A DNA stretch of 64,000 nucleotides from Gordonibacter pamelaeae (GTDB taxonomy: Bacteria > Actinomycetota > Coriobacteriia > Coriobacteriales > Eggerthellaceae), in assembly GCF_042665095.1 (NCBI RefSeq), contig NZ_JBHTBV010000010.1. The stretch is one strand, 5' to 3'. Within the stretch, counting starts at the first letter, position 1. Each line of letters begins with the position of its first letter. This document shows positions 8,172 through 16,797 of this stretch, piece after piece. The translations under genes and the position numbers were made by a program. Under the pieces are notes generated by a model. It saw only the letters and a program-made list of their open reading frames with translations. It did no database searches and was not told the DNA's origin.

Positions 8172-10595
8172 ATGGCCGACTACCGAGAGTTTCTGGAAAA
8201 GCTCGACCGCAAGGCCTACCACGAAGGGGAATGGCAGTGGCAGGAGGACGGCTACACCGTCACCCGCACGACGCACTGGTCGCCGCCGGGCTGCCACATG
8301 GGCTGCGGCGTGCTGCTGTACACGAAGGACGGCAAGCTGGAGCGCGTGGAGGGCGACCCGCTGAACGCCGTGGCCAACGGCAAGCTGTGCATGCGCTGCC
8401 TCGACCTTCCCGAGGCGGTGAACCACCCCGACCGCCTGAAGTACCCCCTGCGCCGCTTTGGCGAGCGCGGTCAGGACCGGTGGGAGCGCATCAGCTGGGA
8501 CGAGGCCTACGACGAGATCACCGAGCGCGTGCTCGCCATCAAGGAGGAGCACGGGTCCGAATCCATCGTGGTCGTGCACGGCACCGGCCGCAACATCGGC
8601 TGGCAGGTCCCCTACTTCGCGTCGGCCTGCATGGAGACGCCGAACGTCTCCACATTCGGGTTCACCGGCTTCGCCTGCTATCTGCCGCGCATGATCGGCA
8701 CGTCGGCGAAGTACGGCGACATGATCATCGTGGATGCCTCGCAGGCCCACCCCGACCGCTACGCGAACCCCGATTGGCAGGCGCCCGGCGTCGTCCTGGT
8801 GTGGGGCAACGAGCCCATCAAGTCCAACGCCGACGGCTTTTTGGGCCATTGGCTCGTGCAGTGCGTGCAGATGGGCTCGAAGATCGTCTCCGTCGATCCG
8901 CGCCTCACCTGGTGGGGGGCCCGCGCGGCGTACTGGCTGCCCGTGCGGCCCGGCACCGACGCCGTGGCGGCCATGGCGCTGCTCAACGTGGTCATCGAGG
9001 AAGACCTCTACGACCATGACTTCGTGGACCGCTGGTGCTACGGCTTCGAGGCGCTCGCCGAGCGCGTGGCCGACAAGACGCCCGAGTGGGCCGCGCCCAT
9101 CTGCGAGGTGGACGCCGAAGCGCTGCGCGGCGCCGCCCGCCTCATCGCCACGTCGTCGAGCTGCGCCTGCCAGTGGGGCCTCGCCTTCGAGCAGCAGATC
9201 GCCGCGCTCGGCGTGACCGAGGCCGTGGCCGACCTCATGGCCATCACCGGCAACATCGACAACCCGGGCGGCAACGCGCTGTACCGCTGCGCCTTCCTCA
9301 TCGAGAAGCGCTACGGCCTGGGCGACGAGTACATCGATCCGGAGGTGTACGCCAAGAAGCTCATACCCGCCACCTCGGGCATCAACGAGTCAAACATCGT
9401 TTCGTGCGCCGACACCGACGCCATCCTGGCAGCCATCGAGACGGGCGAGCCCTACCCCATCCAGATGTTCTGGATCCAGAGCTCCAACGCGCTGGCCTGC
9501 GCCTCCATGGACCCGGCCCGCACGCGCGCAGCCCTCATGAAGGTGCCGTTCATCGTGGTGGCGGACCCGTTCATGACGCCCACGGCCCAAGCGGTTGCCG
9601 ACATCGTGCTGCCCGTGGCCATGAGCTGCGAGCGCAATTCCTGCCGCACCTGGTGGACGCCCGTGCGCACCATGGTGAAGGTGACCGACTACTACGAGGC
9701 GAAGTCAGACGAGCAGATCTGCCTCGAACTGGGAAAGCGCATCAAACCCGAGCACTGGCCGTGGGCCGACGACAAGGAATGGTGCACCTGGTACCTCACC
9801 GACCAGCTGGCGCCCGGCGGCACCGAGTACGACCGCACCTGGGAGGACACGGTGCAGAACCCGAGCGAGAACAGCTGCAACGGCACGGCGTACTGGGACT
9901 GGGACGCCACGTACCATAAGTACGAGAAGGGCATGCTGCGCCCCGACGGCCAGCCGGGCTTCAACACGCCTACCGGGCGCATCGAGCTGTGGTCGTTCGG
10001 CTACGACCACTGGGGCGTCGACCCGCTGCCCTACCACATCGAGCCGCCCGAGAGCCCGCTCTCCACGCCCAAGACCTTCGAGGAGTTCCCGCTCATCCTC
10101 TCCGGCGGCGGGCGCTCCTTCGAGTTCTTCCATTCGGAGCACCGCCAGCTGCCCACCATGCGCGAGTTCCACCCCGACCCGCTCATCATGGTGAGCCCGG
10201 AGGACTGCAAGCGCTTCGGCGTGCGCGACGGCGCGTGGATCTGGGTCGAGAACAGCCGCGGCGCCCGTTTCAAGCAGAAGGTGAAGGAGACCATTGAGGT
10301 CATGCCCGGCCGTGTGCATGCCGAGCACGGCTGGTGGTTCCCCGAGCAGGACGGCGCCGAGCCCAACTTCTACGGCACGTACGACTCGAACCTCAACAAT
10401 ATGACCGAGGCGTTCCGCACGGGACAGGGCGGCATCGGGTCCGCCATCAAGAGCATGCTCTGCAAGATCTACCCCGTGCAGGAAGGCGACGTGCTCCCGC
10501 ACGAGGTCATCGCCGAGAAAGGCAACTTCGCGCCCTACGAGCCCGGCAAGCCCTACCAGCCGGTCGAAGAGCCCGTCGTCACGGTTATGAGCTAG
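8172..10595 (+). CDS. Cytosolic molybdopterin-dependent oxidoreductase, catalytic subunit (DMSO reductase family)
   Basis: An 807-residue paralogue of the 3383-5920 enzyme; the first 35 residues are nearly the same (Y-x-E/G-FL...AYHEGEWQW-EDGYTVTRT). Fe-S ligands are Cys41, Cys45, Cys73 and Cys76. GFACYLPR carries the candidate metal-ligand Cys, and HAEHGWWFPEQ closes the cofactor site. The start follows AAAGGAGCACC. No Tat signal is present. It is first in a plus-strand operon with the small Fe-S subunit (10605) and a 99-residue protein (11019). Soluble dehydroxylase or transhydroxylase activity on an aromatic compound is the likeliest class by family, but the substrate cannot be assigned. 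Confidence 0.88.
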   Translation: MADYREFLEKLDRKAYHEGEWQWQEDGYTVTRTTHWSPPGCHMGCGVLLYTKDGKLERVEGDPLNAVANGKLCMRCLDLPEAVNHPDRLKYPLRRFGERGQDRWERISWDEAYDEITERVLAIKEEHGSESIVVVHGTGRNIGWQVPYFASACMETPNVSTFGFTGFACYLPRMIGTSAKYGDMIIVDASQAHPDRYANPDWQAPGVVLVWGNEPIKSNADGFLGHWLVQCVQMGSKIVSVDPRLTWWGARAAYWLPVRPGTDAVAAMALLNVVIEEDLYDHDFVDRWCYGFEALAERVADKTPEWAAPICEVDAEALRGAARLIATSSSCACQWGLAFEQQIAALGVTEAVADLMAITGNIDNPGGNALYRCAFLIEKRYGLGDEYIDPEVYAKKLIPATSGINESNIVSCADTDAILAAIETGEPYPIQMFWIQSSNALACASMDPARTRAALMKVPFIVVADPFMTPTAQAVADIVLPVAMSCERNSCRTWWTPVRTMVKVTDYYEAKSDEQICLELGKRIKPEHWPWADDKEWCTWYLTDQLAPGGTEYDRTWEDTVQNPSENSCNGTAYWDWDATYHKYEKGMLRPDGQPGFNTPTGRIELWSFGYDHWGVDPLPYHIEPPESPLSTPKTFEEFPLILSGGGRSFEFFHSEHRQLPTMREFHPDPLIMVSPEDCKRFGVRDGAWIWVENSRGARFKQKVKETIEVMPGRVHAEHGWWFPEQDGAEPNFYGTYDSNLNNMTEAFRTGQGGIGSAIKSMLCKIYPVQEGDVLPHEVIAEKGNFAPYEPGKPYQPVEEPVVTVMS

Positions 10596-10604
10596 GAGGC
10601 TCGC

Positions 10605-10955
10605 ATGGAAGGCATACTGGTCAACTACGAGTACTGCACGGGCTGCCACTCCTGCGAGGTGGCCTGCCGCAACGCCCGCGGCCTCGCGGCCGGCGAGTTC
10701 GGCATCAAGCTCGCCGAGGTGGGACCCTACCGCTACGAGACGCCCATCGACGCCGACACGCCGTATGAGTGGGTGTACAACCCCACCCTCACGAAGGCGT
10801 GCGACCTGTGCGCGGAGCGTACCGCCGCAGGCAAGATGCCCGCCTGCGTGCAGGCCTGCCAGGCATGGTGCCTGTACCACGGCGAGGTGGAGGAGCTCGT
10901 GCGGAAGATGGACGGCAAAACCCGCTGGGCGCTCTACACTCCCGCAGGAAAGTAA
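10605..10955 (+). CDS. 4Fe-4S ferredoxin-like small subunit of the 8172 molybdoenzyme
   Basis: A 116-residue protein with nine cysteines at 11, 14, 17, 21, 66, 69, 81, 85 and 89, in the same two sets as the 3042-3383 subunit. It should pass electrons between the molybdenum subunit and a soluble donor. An ideal AGGAGG overlaps the stop codon of the catalytic gene (TAGGAGG) and the ATG follows 9 nt after that stop, so the two are co-translated. It is the best reference for the cluster-less homologue at 38598-38957. Confidence 0.88.
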   Translation: MEGILVNYEYCTGCHSCEVACRNARGLAAGEFGIKLAEVGPYRYETPIDADTPYEWVYNPTLTKACDLCAERTAAGKMPACVQACQAWCLYHGEVEELVRKMDGKTRWALYTPAGK

Positions 10956-10970
10956 CCGCAACCGATCGCC

Positions 10971-10999
10971 GGCCCCCTTGCCCCGGCGGCAAGGGGGCC
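10971..10999 (+). terminator. Hairpin between the Fe-S subunit and the 99-residue gene
   Basis: Perfect 12-bp inverted repeat GGCCCCCTTGCC / GGCAAGGGGGCC with a 5-nt loop and no T-run after it. It may set the level of the downstream gene or protect the upstream message rather than end transcription. Confidence 0.4.
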
Positions 11000-11018
11000 T
11001 CACGTAAGGAGGGACATC

Positions 11019-11318
11019 ATGGAGATCAACCTGACCATCAGGGGCGAGGAGAAGTTCCGCGCGTTCGTCGAGGAGCACGCCCTTATCGGCTACGATGCCG
11101 CGAGAAGCGACCTCGAGGAGCAGTTCCTCGCCGACGAGAAGGCCGGCCGCTACGTCCTGGCGCCCGAGAAGGCCAAGGACGGCCAAGAGCACGTGAAGCC
11201 CTGCATGGGCGTGTGCCTGGCCTACGACGCCCAGGGAACGCAGCTCGGCGGCGGCAAGGCCTACCTCGACAAGGGCCAGGAACCGGCCCGCAAGGACCTC
11301 ACGATCGTGTTCATGTAG
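11019..11318 (+). CDS. Small protein of unknown function, third gene of the molybdoenzyme operon
   Basis: A 99-residue soluble protein, not recognised. It starts with MEINLTIRGEEKFRAF, is rich in charged residues, has a Cys pair in KPCMGVCLAY and a beta-rich ending (KDLTIVFM). The ATG follows a strong TAAGGAGG site. It comes 63 nt after the Fe-S subunit, behind a hairpin, and before a strong bidirectional terminator, so it belongs to the operon. A role in assembly, as an accessory subunit or in substrate handling is possible. The fourth system also has small unknown proteins (38247, 37715), but no clear similarity was seen. Confidence 0.75.
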   Translation: MEINLTIRGEEKFRAFVEEHALIGYDAARSDLEEQFLADEKAGRYVLAPEKAKDGQEHVKPCMGVCLAYDAQGTQLGGGKAYLDKGQEPARKDLTIVFM

Positions 11319-11368
11319 GAGCATCGCGGCTCCCTGCCGGGCATTCCGCATGCCGGGAACCCGAACGT

Positions 11369-11413
11369 GCGACGGCCGCCGTCCCCCCCTGGGACGGCGG
11401 CCGTCGCTTTCCT
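11369..11413. terminator. Bidirectional terminator between convergent operons
   Basis: A perfect 17-bp stem (11369-11385 with 11391-11407) with a 5-nt loop, followed on the plus strand by TTTCCT. It separates the plus-strand molybdoenzyme operon from the minus-strand methyltransferase operon. Confidence 0.8.
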
Positions 11414-11433
11414 CCTGCCAAACTTGCGCAGCG

Positions 11434-12441
11434 CTACGAGGGCCGCTGCCCCGCCTCCAAAATCGGGTGCTCCCGCGCCCATCGCCTGCCGTACTTCTCC
11501 AGCTCGTCGTTCACGACGGCATCGTTCCATGCGCGGAAGCACTTGCCGCTCGGGATGGAAGGGTAGAAGCGCCCTGCCGGGCAGTACGCGTCGATGGCGC
11601 GGCGCACCTCCGCCCTGATCTCCTCCTCGCCGATGTGCTCGATATCCACCGCCGGGGCGTCGATGCCGCCGATGATGGCCAGCTCGCCTCCCGTCCTCTC
11701 CTGAATGGCGGGGAGGTCGTTCTGCGGTATGGCCCCCTGCCAGATGTCGATGCCTATCTCTACCATGTCCTCCACTATGGGTTCGCAGATGCAGTCGGCG
11801 TGGTGCACGAACAGCATGCCGCACTCATGCGCCGTCGCCACGATCTCGGCATGCAGAGGCTTGATCAGCTCGCGCCACACGGTGGGCGGCAGGAACAGGT
11901 TCTGCTTCGATCCCCAGTCGTCCTGGAAGAACACCACGTCGGGCTGGAACTGGCGCGCCGCCTCGCGTAGGACGGCAATCTTGTAGTCGGCTATCTCGCG
12001 CAGCATGTCCGCCATTTCCTCGGGCTCCTCCAGATAGGCGCAGAACGCGTCCTCCATGCCCATGAGGAAATGGGAGCGCTCGAACAGCCCCTGTGCCGAG
12101 AAGAGCCCCACGAACCGCTCGCTGCGGTCCGCACCGGCGGCGAATTCCCTCGCCGCGCTCCAGTCGAGCCCCTCGAGCGCGGGCACCTTCAGCTGCTCGC
12201 GCCATGCCGTGACGTCTTTCACCACGGCGTTCTCCGGCGTGACATGGGGGTGCTTGCCGGGAGAGCCGGGCAGCTTCACGCATACCGTGCCCCAGCTGTC
12301 CCGATGCTCCAAACCGTCGTCGGGCACGCTATCCGCCGCGAAGACGGGGTCCGGCGCGAAGTCGAGCGCCGCCATGAAGTCGCCGTAGTAGTCCGGTTGC
12401 TCCCGGTTGAATATCGCCATCATGTTCTCTCTGGGTTTCAT
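11434..12441 (-). CDS. UroD-fold methyltransferase-family protein
   Basis: A 335-residue protein of the uroporphyrinogen decarboxylase/MtaA superfamily. These TIM-barrel enzymes include corrinoid-dependent methyltransferases. FVHHADCIC (about 211-219) lies where the family places its metal-binding His/Cys. The N-terminal PRENMMAIFNREQPDYYG is typical of UroD-like methyltransferases. ATG at 12441 was chosen for the CGAGGAGG site; longer upstream starts lack one. It is last in a minus-strand operon with a second UroD-fold protein and a corrinoid protein. It may take the methyl group from the substrate or pass it to the acceptor; sequence alone does not decide. A housekeeping heme role is unlikely given this company. 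Confidence 0.8.
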   Translation of the reverse strand: MKPRENMMAIFNREQPDYYGDFMAALDFAPDPVFAADSVPDDGLEHRDSWGTVCVKLPGSPGKHPHVTPENAVVKDVTAWREQLKVPALEGLDWSAAREFAAGADRSERFVGLFSAQGLFERSHFLMGMEDAFCAYLEEPEEMADMLREIADYKIAVLREAARQFQPDVVFFQDDWGSKQNLFLPPTVWRELIKPLHAEIVATAHECGMLFVHHADCICEPIVEDMVEIGIDIWQGAIPQNDLPAIQERTGGELAIIGGIDAPAVDIEHIGEEEIRAEVRRAIDAYCPAGRFYPSIPSGKCFRAWNDAVVNDELEKYGRRWAREHPILEAGQRPS

Positions 12442-12517
12442 GTGTCCTCCTCGTTTGAAAAGCCGCATCTTCCGGTTACCTGCAAGGAAATCCTCCTCGA
12501 AGCCCCGCCGTCCCGCC

Positions 12518-13522
12518 CTACCGTGCGTAGAACTCGTCAACGGCAGCAAAGAACGCGTCGATGTTCTCCAGAGGTGCCATCGGCGGCACGTCGCACCCGG
12601 TGGAGATCACGAAGTTGGGATAGCCCGCGCATGCCTCCAGCACTTCGAGCGTCGCCGCGCGCACGGAGTCCGGCGTGCCGTTGCGCAACTGCTCGGCGGG
12701 GGCTACGTTGCCCATGGCCACACGGTCGGCGGGAACGAGCGGCATCACGTCGGCCATGGAGATGGCGTTGCCGAAGTGGAAGGCGGCGGCGCCGGTGTCC
12801 ACGATGGAGTCCATCATCTTGGGGACCCCGCCGCCGCAGTTGTGGTAGACCACGGCGAACGAATCGGTTTGCACCTCTTTCACGATGCGGCGCACGTAGG
12901 CCGAGGAGAACTCCTCGGCGAGATCGGGCGACAGCAGGCCCGCAAGCGGCTCGGCCAAAACCACGCCGTCGGCGCCCGCCGCGCGGAAGGCGTCCGCGTA
13001 GGCGGCCACGAACTCGGCGGCCTTCTCGAGCACGGCATGCACGAGCTCGGGTTCCTCGTAGCACATCACCATGACCTCGGACACGTCCATGAGCCGCCCT
13101 GCCAGCGAGAACGGGCCTATGGCACCGGCGAGCACCGGGCGGTCGTCGATCAAGGGAGCCACCTTGGCTATGGCCTCCACGTACAATCCCGTGCGCCCTA
13201 CACCCACCGCGGGCACCACGATGCCGCTGGGGTCGGTGTCCTCGTCGACGAGCGCGCCCACCACCGTGGGAACCTCGTCATCGCTTACGACCGTCTCCGC
13301 TCCGAACGCCTCCGCCTCCACGGACAGATCCATGAACGACACCGCGGCCGCTGTCGGATACCTCTGCGCAACAAGGCGCATGGCCTCAGCCTGGCAGTCC
13401 GACGACCCGATGAGGTCGCGCACCGAGATGCCCATCAGCTGCACGGCCGGAAACGAGAGCACCGGCAACGCCTTCTTCCTCTCCGTCGCAATGATGCCGG
13501 AGAGCCACTTCCTCATATCCAT
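12518..13522 (-). CDS. MtaA/UroD-family corrinoid methyltransferase
   Basis: A 334-residue UroD-fold enzyme. His227 and Cys229 (YHNCGGG) plus Cys310 (STGCDVPP) give the H-x-C...C zinc site of methylcobamide:thiol methyltransferases such as MtaA. In those enzymes zinc activates the methyl acceptor. It lies 38 nt after the corrinoid-protein gene and 76 nt before the other UroD-fold gene, so the three probably form one methyl-transfer complex. The ATG follows AGGAGGGGAAG. The acceptor here could be a thiol or a folate. Confidence 0.82.
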   Translation of the reverse strand: MDMRKWLSGIIATERKKALPVLSFPAVQLMGISVRDLIGSSDCQAEAMRLVAQRYPTAAAVSFMDLSVEAEAFGAETVVSDDEVPTVVGALVDEDTDPSGIVVPAVGVGRTGLYVEAIAKVAPLIDDRPVLAGAIGPFSLAGRLMDVSEVMVMCYEEPELVHAVLEKAAEFVAAYADAFRAAGADGVVLAEPLAGLLSPDLAEEFSSAYVRRIVKEVQTDSFAVVYHNCGGGVPKMMDSIVDTGAAAFHFGNAISMADVMPLVPADRVAMGNVAPAEQLRNGTPDSVRAATLEVLEACAGYPNFVISTGCDVPPMAPLENIDAFFAAVDEFYAR

Positions 13523-13560
13523 GGGATACTTCCCCTCCTTCCGGGCACGCCGCCCATCTT

Positions 13561-14198
13561 TTACGCGCCCACCAGCTCGGCGGCCTTGACGGCGGCCGCG
13601 CCCGCGTCGGGCGTGTACGCATCGGCGCCCACCTCGTCGGCATACGCCTGCGTCACCGGGGCGCCGCCGACATGACCTTCACCTTGTCACGCAAACCCGC
13701 CTCCTCGATAGCCCTGATAGTCGCTCCGATCTCGGGCATCGTGGTGGTGAGCAGCGCCGAGCAGCACACGATGTCGACGTCGTCGTGCTCCTGCAGAAAG
13801 CTCACGAACGCCTCCGGCGCCACGTCTACGCCCAGATCCGTCACCTCGAAACCCTTGCCCTCTATCATCATGCGCACGAGGTTCTTGCCGATGTCGTGCA
13901 TGTCGCCCTTCACCGTGCCGATGACAGCCTTACCCAAGGGCTCAGCCCCCGCCTCGGCAAGATGCGGCTTGAGCACCTCGGTACCCGCGGACATGGCACG
14001 GGCGGCCACCAGCATCTCAGGCACGAACGCTTCGCCAGCGCTGAAGCGATCGCCGATGACGCCCATGGGGGCGATGAGCCCCTCGTCGAGGATGGCCTGG
14101 GCCGCCACCCCCTCGTCGAGCGCCCGCTGCACCAGCGGACCCACCTCCTTTCTCTTGCCACGCATCACCGCACTGGCTATTTCCTCGGTCGTTGTCAT
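13561..14198 (-). pseudogene. Corrinoid (B12-binding) methyl carrier protein with a late one-base frameshift
   Basis: An MtbC/MtaC-like corrinoid protein: helical cap domain (about 1-85), then a B12 Rossmann domain with D99-x-H101-x2-G104 (GDMHDIGKN), His101 being the lower cobalt ligand. The open frame ends early at 13653 with KVKVMSAAPR. A missing base next to 13671 explains this: with one extra G after GTCATG the product continues VGGAPVTQAYADEVGA to a TAA at 13561, giving 212 residues, the usual family length. Either the last 30 or so residues are lost or the base call is wrong. It is first in the operon and would shuttle methyl groups between the two UroD-fold enzymes. Confidence 0.82.
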
Positions 14199-14444
14199 GA
14201 AAGCCCCTCTTCCTCTCGTAGTAGACAGTCGATCGCCTCAGTCTAGGAAGACGCGGCGAAAAGGGCATGGGGCGAGATTGCTTATTTCGGCCGTTCGGCC
14301 GTTCGGCCCCGGGCCGTGCATCAGGCCCGGTACCCGAAGTTGACCTTAGGGGCCATACGACAGTGCTTATCTTGGGTTTGCGAGCTCCCGATGCCCGCCC
14401 CTATGCGCTACCATGCACCTCCCAAGAAGGAATGGGGGGATCAT

Positions 14445-15992
14445 ATGGACGTGATCGTGCACGGTCAGGACGGTGACATCAGACTCATCGAAGCGGAGGC
14501 GGGACAGACCCTGCTCGAGGCCCTGCGCGAAGGCGGCGAGGCACTGCTCGCCCCATGCGGCGGCATCGGCACCTGCGGGAAATGCCGCGTGCTCGTGCGC
14601 GATAAGGCGGGCACGAGCTATCGCCTCGCCTGCCGGACGAACGTGGCGGCCGGCATGGAGGTCCTGCCCGACGATCTGGGAACCTTGCCGGTAGCCGGAA
14701 GCGAGGCGACGACCGCTTCGGGGCCGGCGACACAGGGTGAGAGCGATCGCCGTCTCGGGCTCGCCGTAGACGTGGGCACCACCACGCTGGCGCTGCACCT
14801 GGTGGATCTTGACTCCCGGCTCATTGTGGCCAGCGTAGGCAAGGTGAACCCCCAGGTGGCGTTCGGAGGCGATGTGGTAGCGCGCATCGCGGCCGCCTCG
14901 GCGGCGGAGGGGTTGGAGGCTCTTTGCTCCTCCCTGCGCGGCGGGCTCGACGACGCGCTCGCCGCCCTCGGGCTCAGTGCGGGGCAAAGCGTCGGCTGGC
15001 AGGATCTCGAACGCGTGGCCGTGGCAGGCAACACGGTCATGGAGCACTTCGCCGCCGGCCTCGACCCAAAGCCGATAGACACCTTCCCCTTCGCGCCCTT
15101 CGCGCTCTTCGGGAACGAGTGCAATCTGTGGCAGCCGCACGACTGCGACGAGCCCCCTGTGCGCGCATACCTGGCGCCCGCCGTGGCGGGATACGTAGGC
15201 GGCGACGTGACGGCCGGCCTCCACATCTCGGACATGGCAGCCTCCCCTGCACTCCAGCTGTACCTTGACGTCGGCACGAACGGCGAGATGGCGCTCGGCA
15301 ACAGCGAGCGCATCGTATGCTGCGCCACGGCGGCCGGGCCCGCGTTCGAGGGTGCCGGTATAACGCTGGGCATGCCGGCCCTGAGCGGTGCCGTAAGCGC
15401 CGTCGCGCTCGAAGGCGACGGACTCGCTATCGCAACCGTGGGAGGCGCCGAACCGGTAGGCATCTGCGGATCGGGGCTCTTAGACGCTGTCGCCTGCCTG
15501 CTCGAGCTGGGCATCGTCGACGAGACCGGGCGCCTGCTCGAAGCCGGGGAGGTCGGCCCGCGCCTCGCGTGGCGCCTGGGCACAGAACAGGAACAGCGGG
15601 TATGCTACCTCGACGCCGAAAAGCGCGTGTATCTCACCCAAGGCGACGTGCGCGGCGTGCAGCTGGCCAAGGCGGCCATAAGGGCGGGCATCGACACGCT
15701 GATGGACGAGATGCACGTCTCCTACGACGACGTGCGCCGCATCGCGTTGGCAGGCGGGTTCGGAGTGCACCTCAGCGCGGCGAGCGCGGCCCGCATCGGC
15801 CTTTTGCCCGCCGCCCTCGAGCACAAGGTCGACCTGCTGGGAAACGCGGCGGGGAAGGGGGCAGCGGCGGCGCTCTTCCCGGAAGGGCGAGCAGCCCTGG
15901 AGAGCGTCGCCGCCTCCTGCTCGCACGTCGAGCTCTCCACGAGCCCAACGTTCGCCGGCCTCTATCTCGACGCGATGGGCTTCGAGCCATGA
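14445..15992 (+). CDS. RACo-like reductive activator of corrinoid proteins
   Basis: A 515-residue protein with an N-terminal 2Fe-2S ferredoxin domain (C38-x5-C44-x2-C47-x15-C63), a linker, then a middle domain and an ASKHA ATPase domain (GLAVDVGTTTLALHL, LDVGTNGEM, GICGSGLLD, ALAGGFG). This is the architecture of enzymes that use ATP to return inactive cob(II)amide to cob(I)amide. The ATG at 14445 follows AAGGAATGGGGGG; the frame stays open further upstream but without support. It is divergent from the corrinoid-protein operon by 246 nt and overlaps the next gene by 4 nt (ATGA). Its presence is strong evidence that 11434-14198 is a working methyl-transfer system. Confidence 0.9.
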   Translation: MDVIVHGQDGDIRLIEAEAGQTLLEALREGGEALLAPCGGIGTCGKCRVLVRDKAGTSYRLACRTNVAAGMEVLPDDLGTLPVAGSEATTASGPATQGESDRRLGLAVDVGTTTLALHLVDLDSRLIVASVGKVNPQVAFGGDVVARIAAASAAEGLEALCSSLRGGLDDALAALGLSAGQSVGWQDLERVAVAGNTVMEHFAAGLDPKPIDTFPFAPFALFGNECNLWQPHDCDEPPVRAYLAPAVAGYVGGDVTAGLHISDMAASPALQLYLDVGTNGEMALGNSERIVCCATAAGPAFEGAGITLGMPALSGAVSAVALEGDGLAIATVGGAEPVGICGSGLLDAVACLLELGIVDETGRLLEAGEVGPRLAWRLGTEQEQRVCYLDAEKRVYLTQGDVRGVQLAKAAIRAGIDTLMDEMHVSYDDVRRIALAGGFGVHLSAASAARIGLLPAALEHKVDLLGNAAGKGAAAALFPEGRAALESVAASCSHVELSTSPTFAGLYLDAMGFEP

Positions 15993-16621
15993 TGTGCGCA
16001 GTATGCGCCTGCCGCGATGCAGGCTGCACAGGTGAAATGGACGCCCGCAGGGGCGCCTTCGTCTGCGAGCTGGCGGCGCGGACCCGCAACCGGGGGTTCA
16101 CCCACTACGGATGCACTCCTGCAACAAGCCTGTCCGTGAACCCCGCAGTACGCTCCCTGTGTGCGGAGAACCGCTGCCAATCCTATGGACGGAACTGGAC
16201 GTGCCCGCCCGCGTGCGGAACCCTGGACGATTTCTCGGCAGCCTTGGCAAGCCGCTCCGTCGCACTCGTCGTGCAAACGGTCGGGCAGCTGGAGGACGAG
16301 TTCGATGTCGAGGGAATGATGGCGGCGGAACGGGTGCACAAGGAGCGGTTCGCGGTGCTTGCACAAGATGCCCTCGATGGCTTCAACACCGGCAGACAGG
16401 GGCTGGGATCAGGCATCCCTCGTCCCCTGCCCCTGTCTGCCGGCGCATGCACGCTCTGCACCACATGCAGCTGTCCCGACGCGCCCTGCCGCCACCCCGA
16501 TCGCGCGCTCGTCTCGATGGAGGCGGCGGGCCTGATGGTCTCCGAAGCATGCGAGACGGCCGGCCTACCCTACTACCACGGCCCAGGCGCCATCTCCTAC
16601 ACCAGCTGCATCCTGCTCTAA
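15989..16621 (+). CDS. DUF2284-type predicted metal-binding protein
   Basis: A 210-residue Cys-rich protein. It has an N-terminal C-x2-C-x4-C stretch, a central CQSYGRNWTCPPACG block typical of DUF2284, and C-terminal CTLCTTCSCPDAPCRHP. A metal or Fe-S role is implied by these groups; the exact function is unknown. DUF2284 genes commonly accompany corrinoid methyltransferases. The start overlaps the RACo stop as ATGA, so the two are coupled. The first two codons are both ATG; either could be used. Confidence 0.8.
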   Translation: MMCAVCACRDAGCTGEMDARRGAFVCELAARTRNRGFTHYGCTPATSLSVNPAVRSLCAENRCQSYGRNWTCPPACGTLDDFSAALASRSVALVVQTVGQLEDEFDVEGMMAAERVHKERFAVLAQDALDGFNTGRQGLGSGIPRPLPLSAGACTLCTTCSCPDAPCRHPDRALVSMEAAGLMVSEACETAGLPYYHGPGAISYTSCILL

Positions 16622-16745
16622 GCACTTTCGCCAACTAGCCGCCCTACGCCCGCCCCCTCTTCGCCCAGCCCAAGGCGCGCGAGGGGAGTCATCCCGGCAC
16701 ATGCATCCATCCCCAGCCGGACGAGAAAGCGCGCGCGAAAAGCAA

Positions 16746-16771
16746 AGGAACCGGCCCAAGAGCCGGTTCCT
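16746..16771 (-). terminator. Rho-independent terminator of tig
   Basis: Stem AGGAACCGGC / GCCGGTTCCT with a 6-nt loop; on the minus strand it is followed by TTTGCTTTT. It lies 27 nt past the trigger factor stop. Confidence 0.8.
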
Positions 16772-16797
16772 CCCTCATAAACGATGCTGCCCTGCCG

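Noticed and set aside
11434..13522. UroD-fold genes as heme biosynthesis enzymes (hemE)
   Set aside because: H-x-C zinc motif in one of them and the company of a corrinoid protein and RACo indicate methyl transfer.
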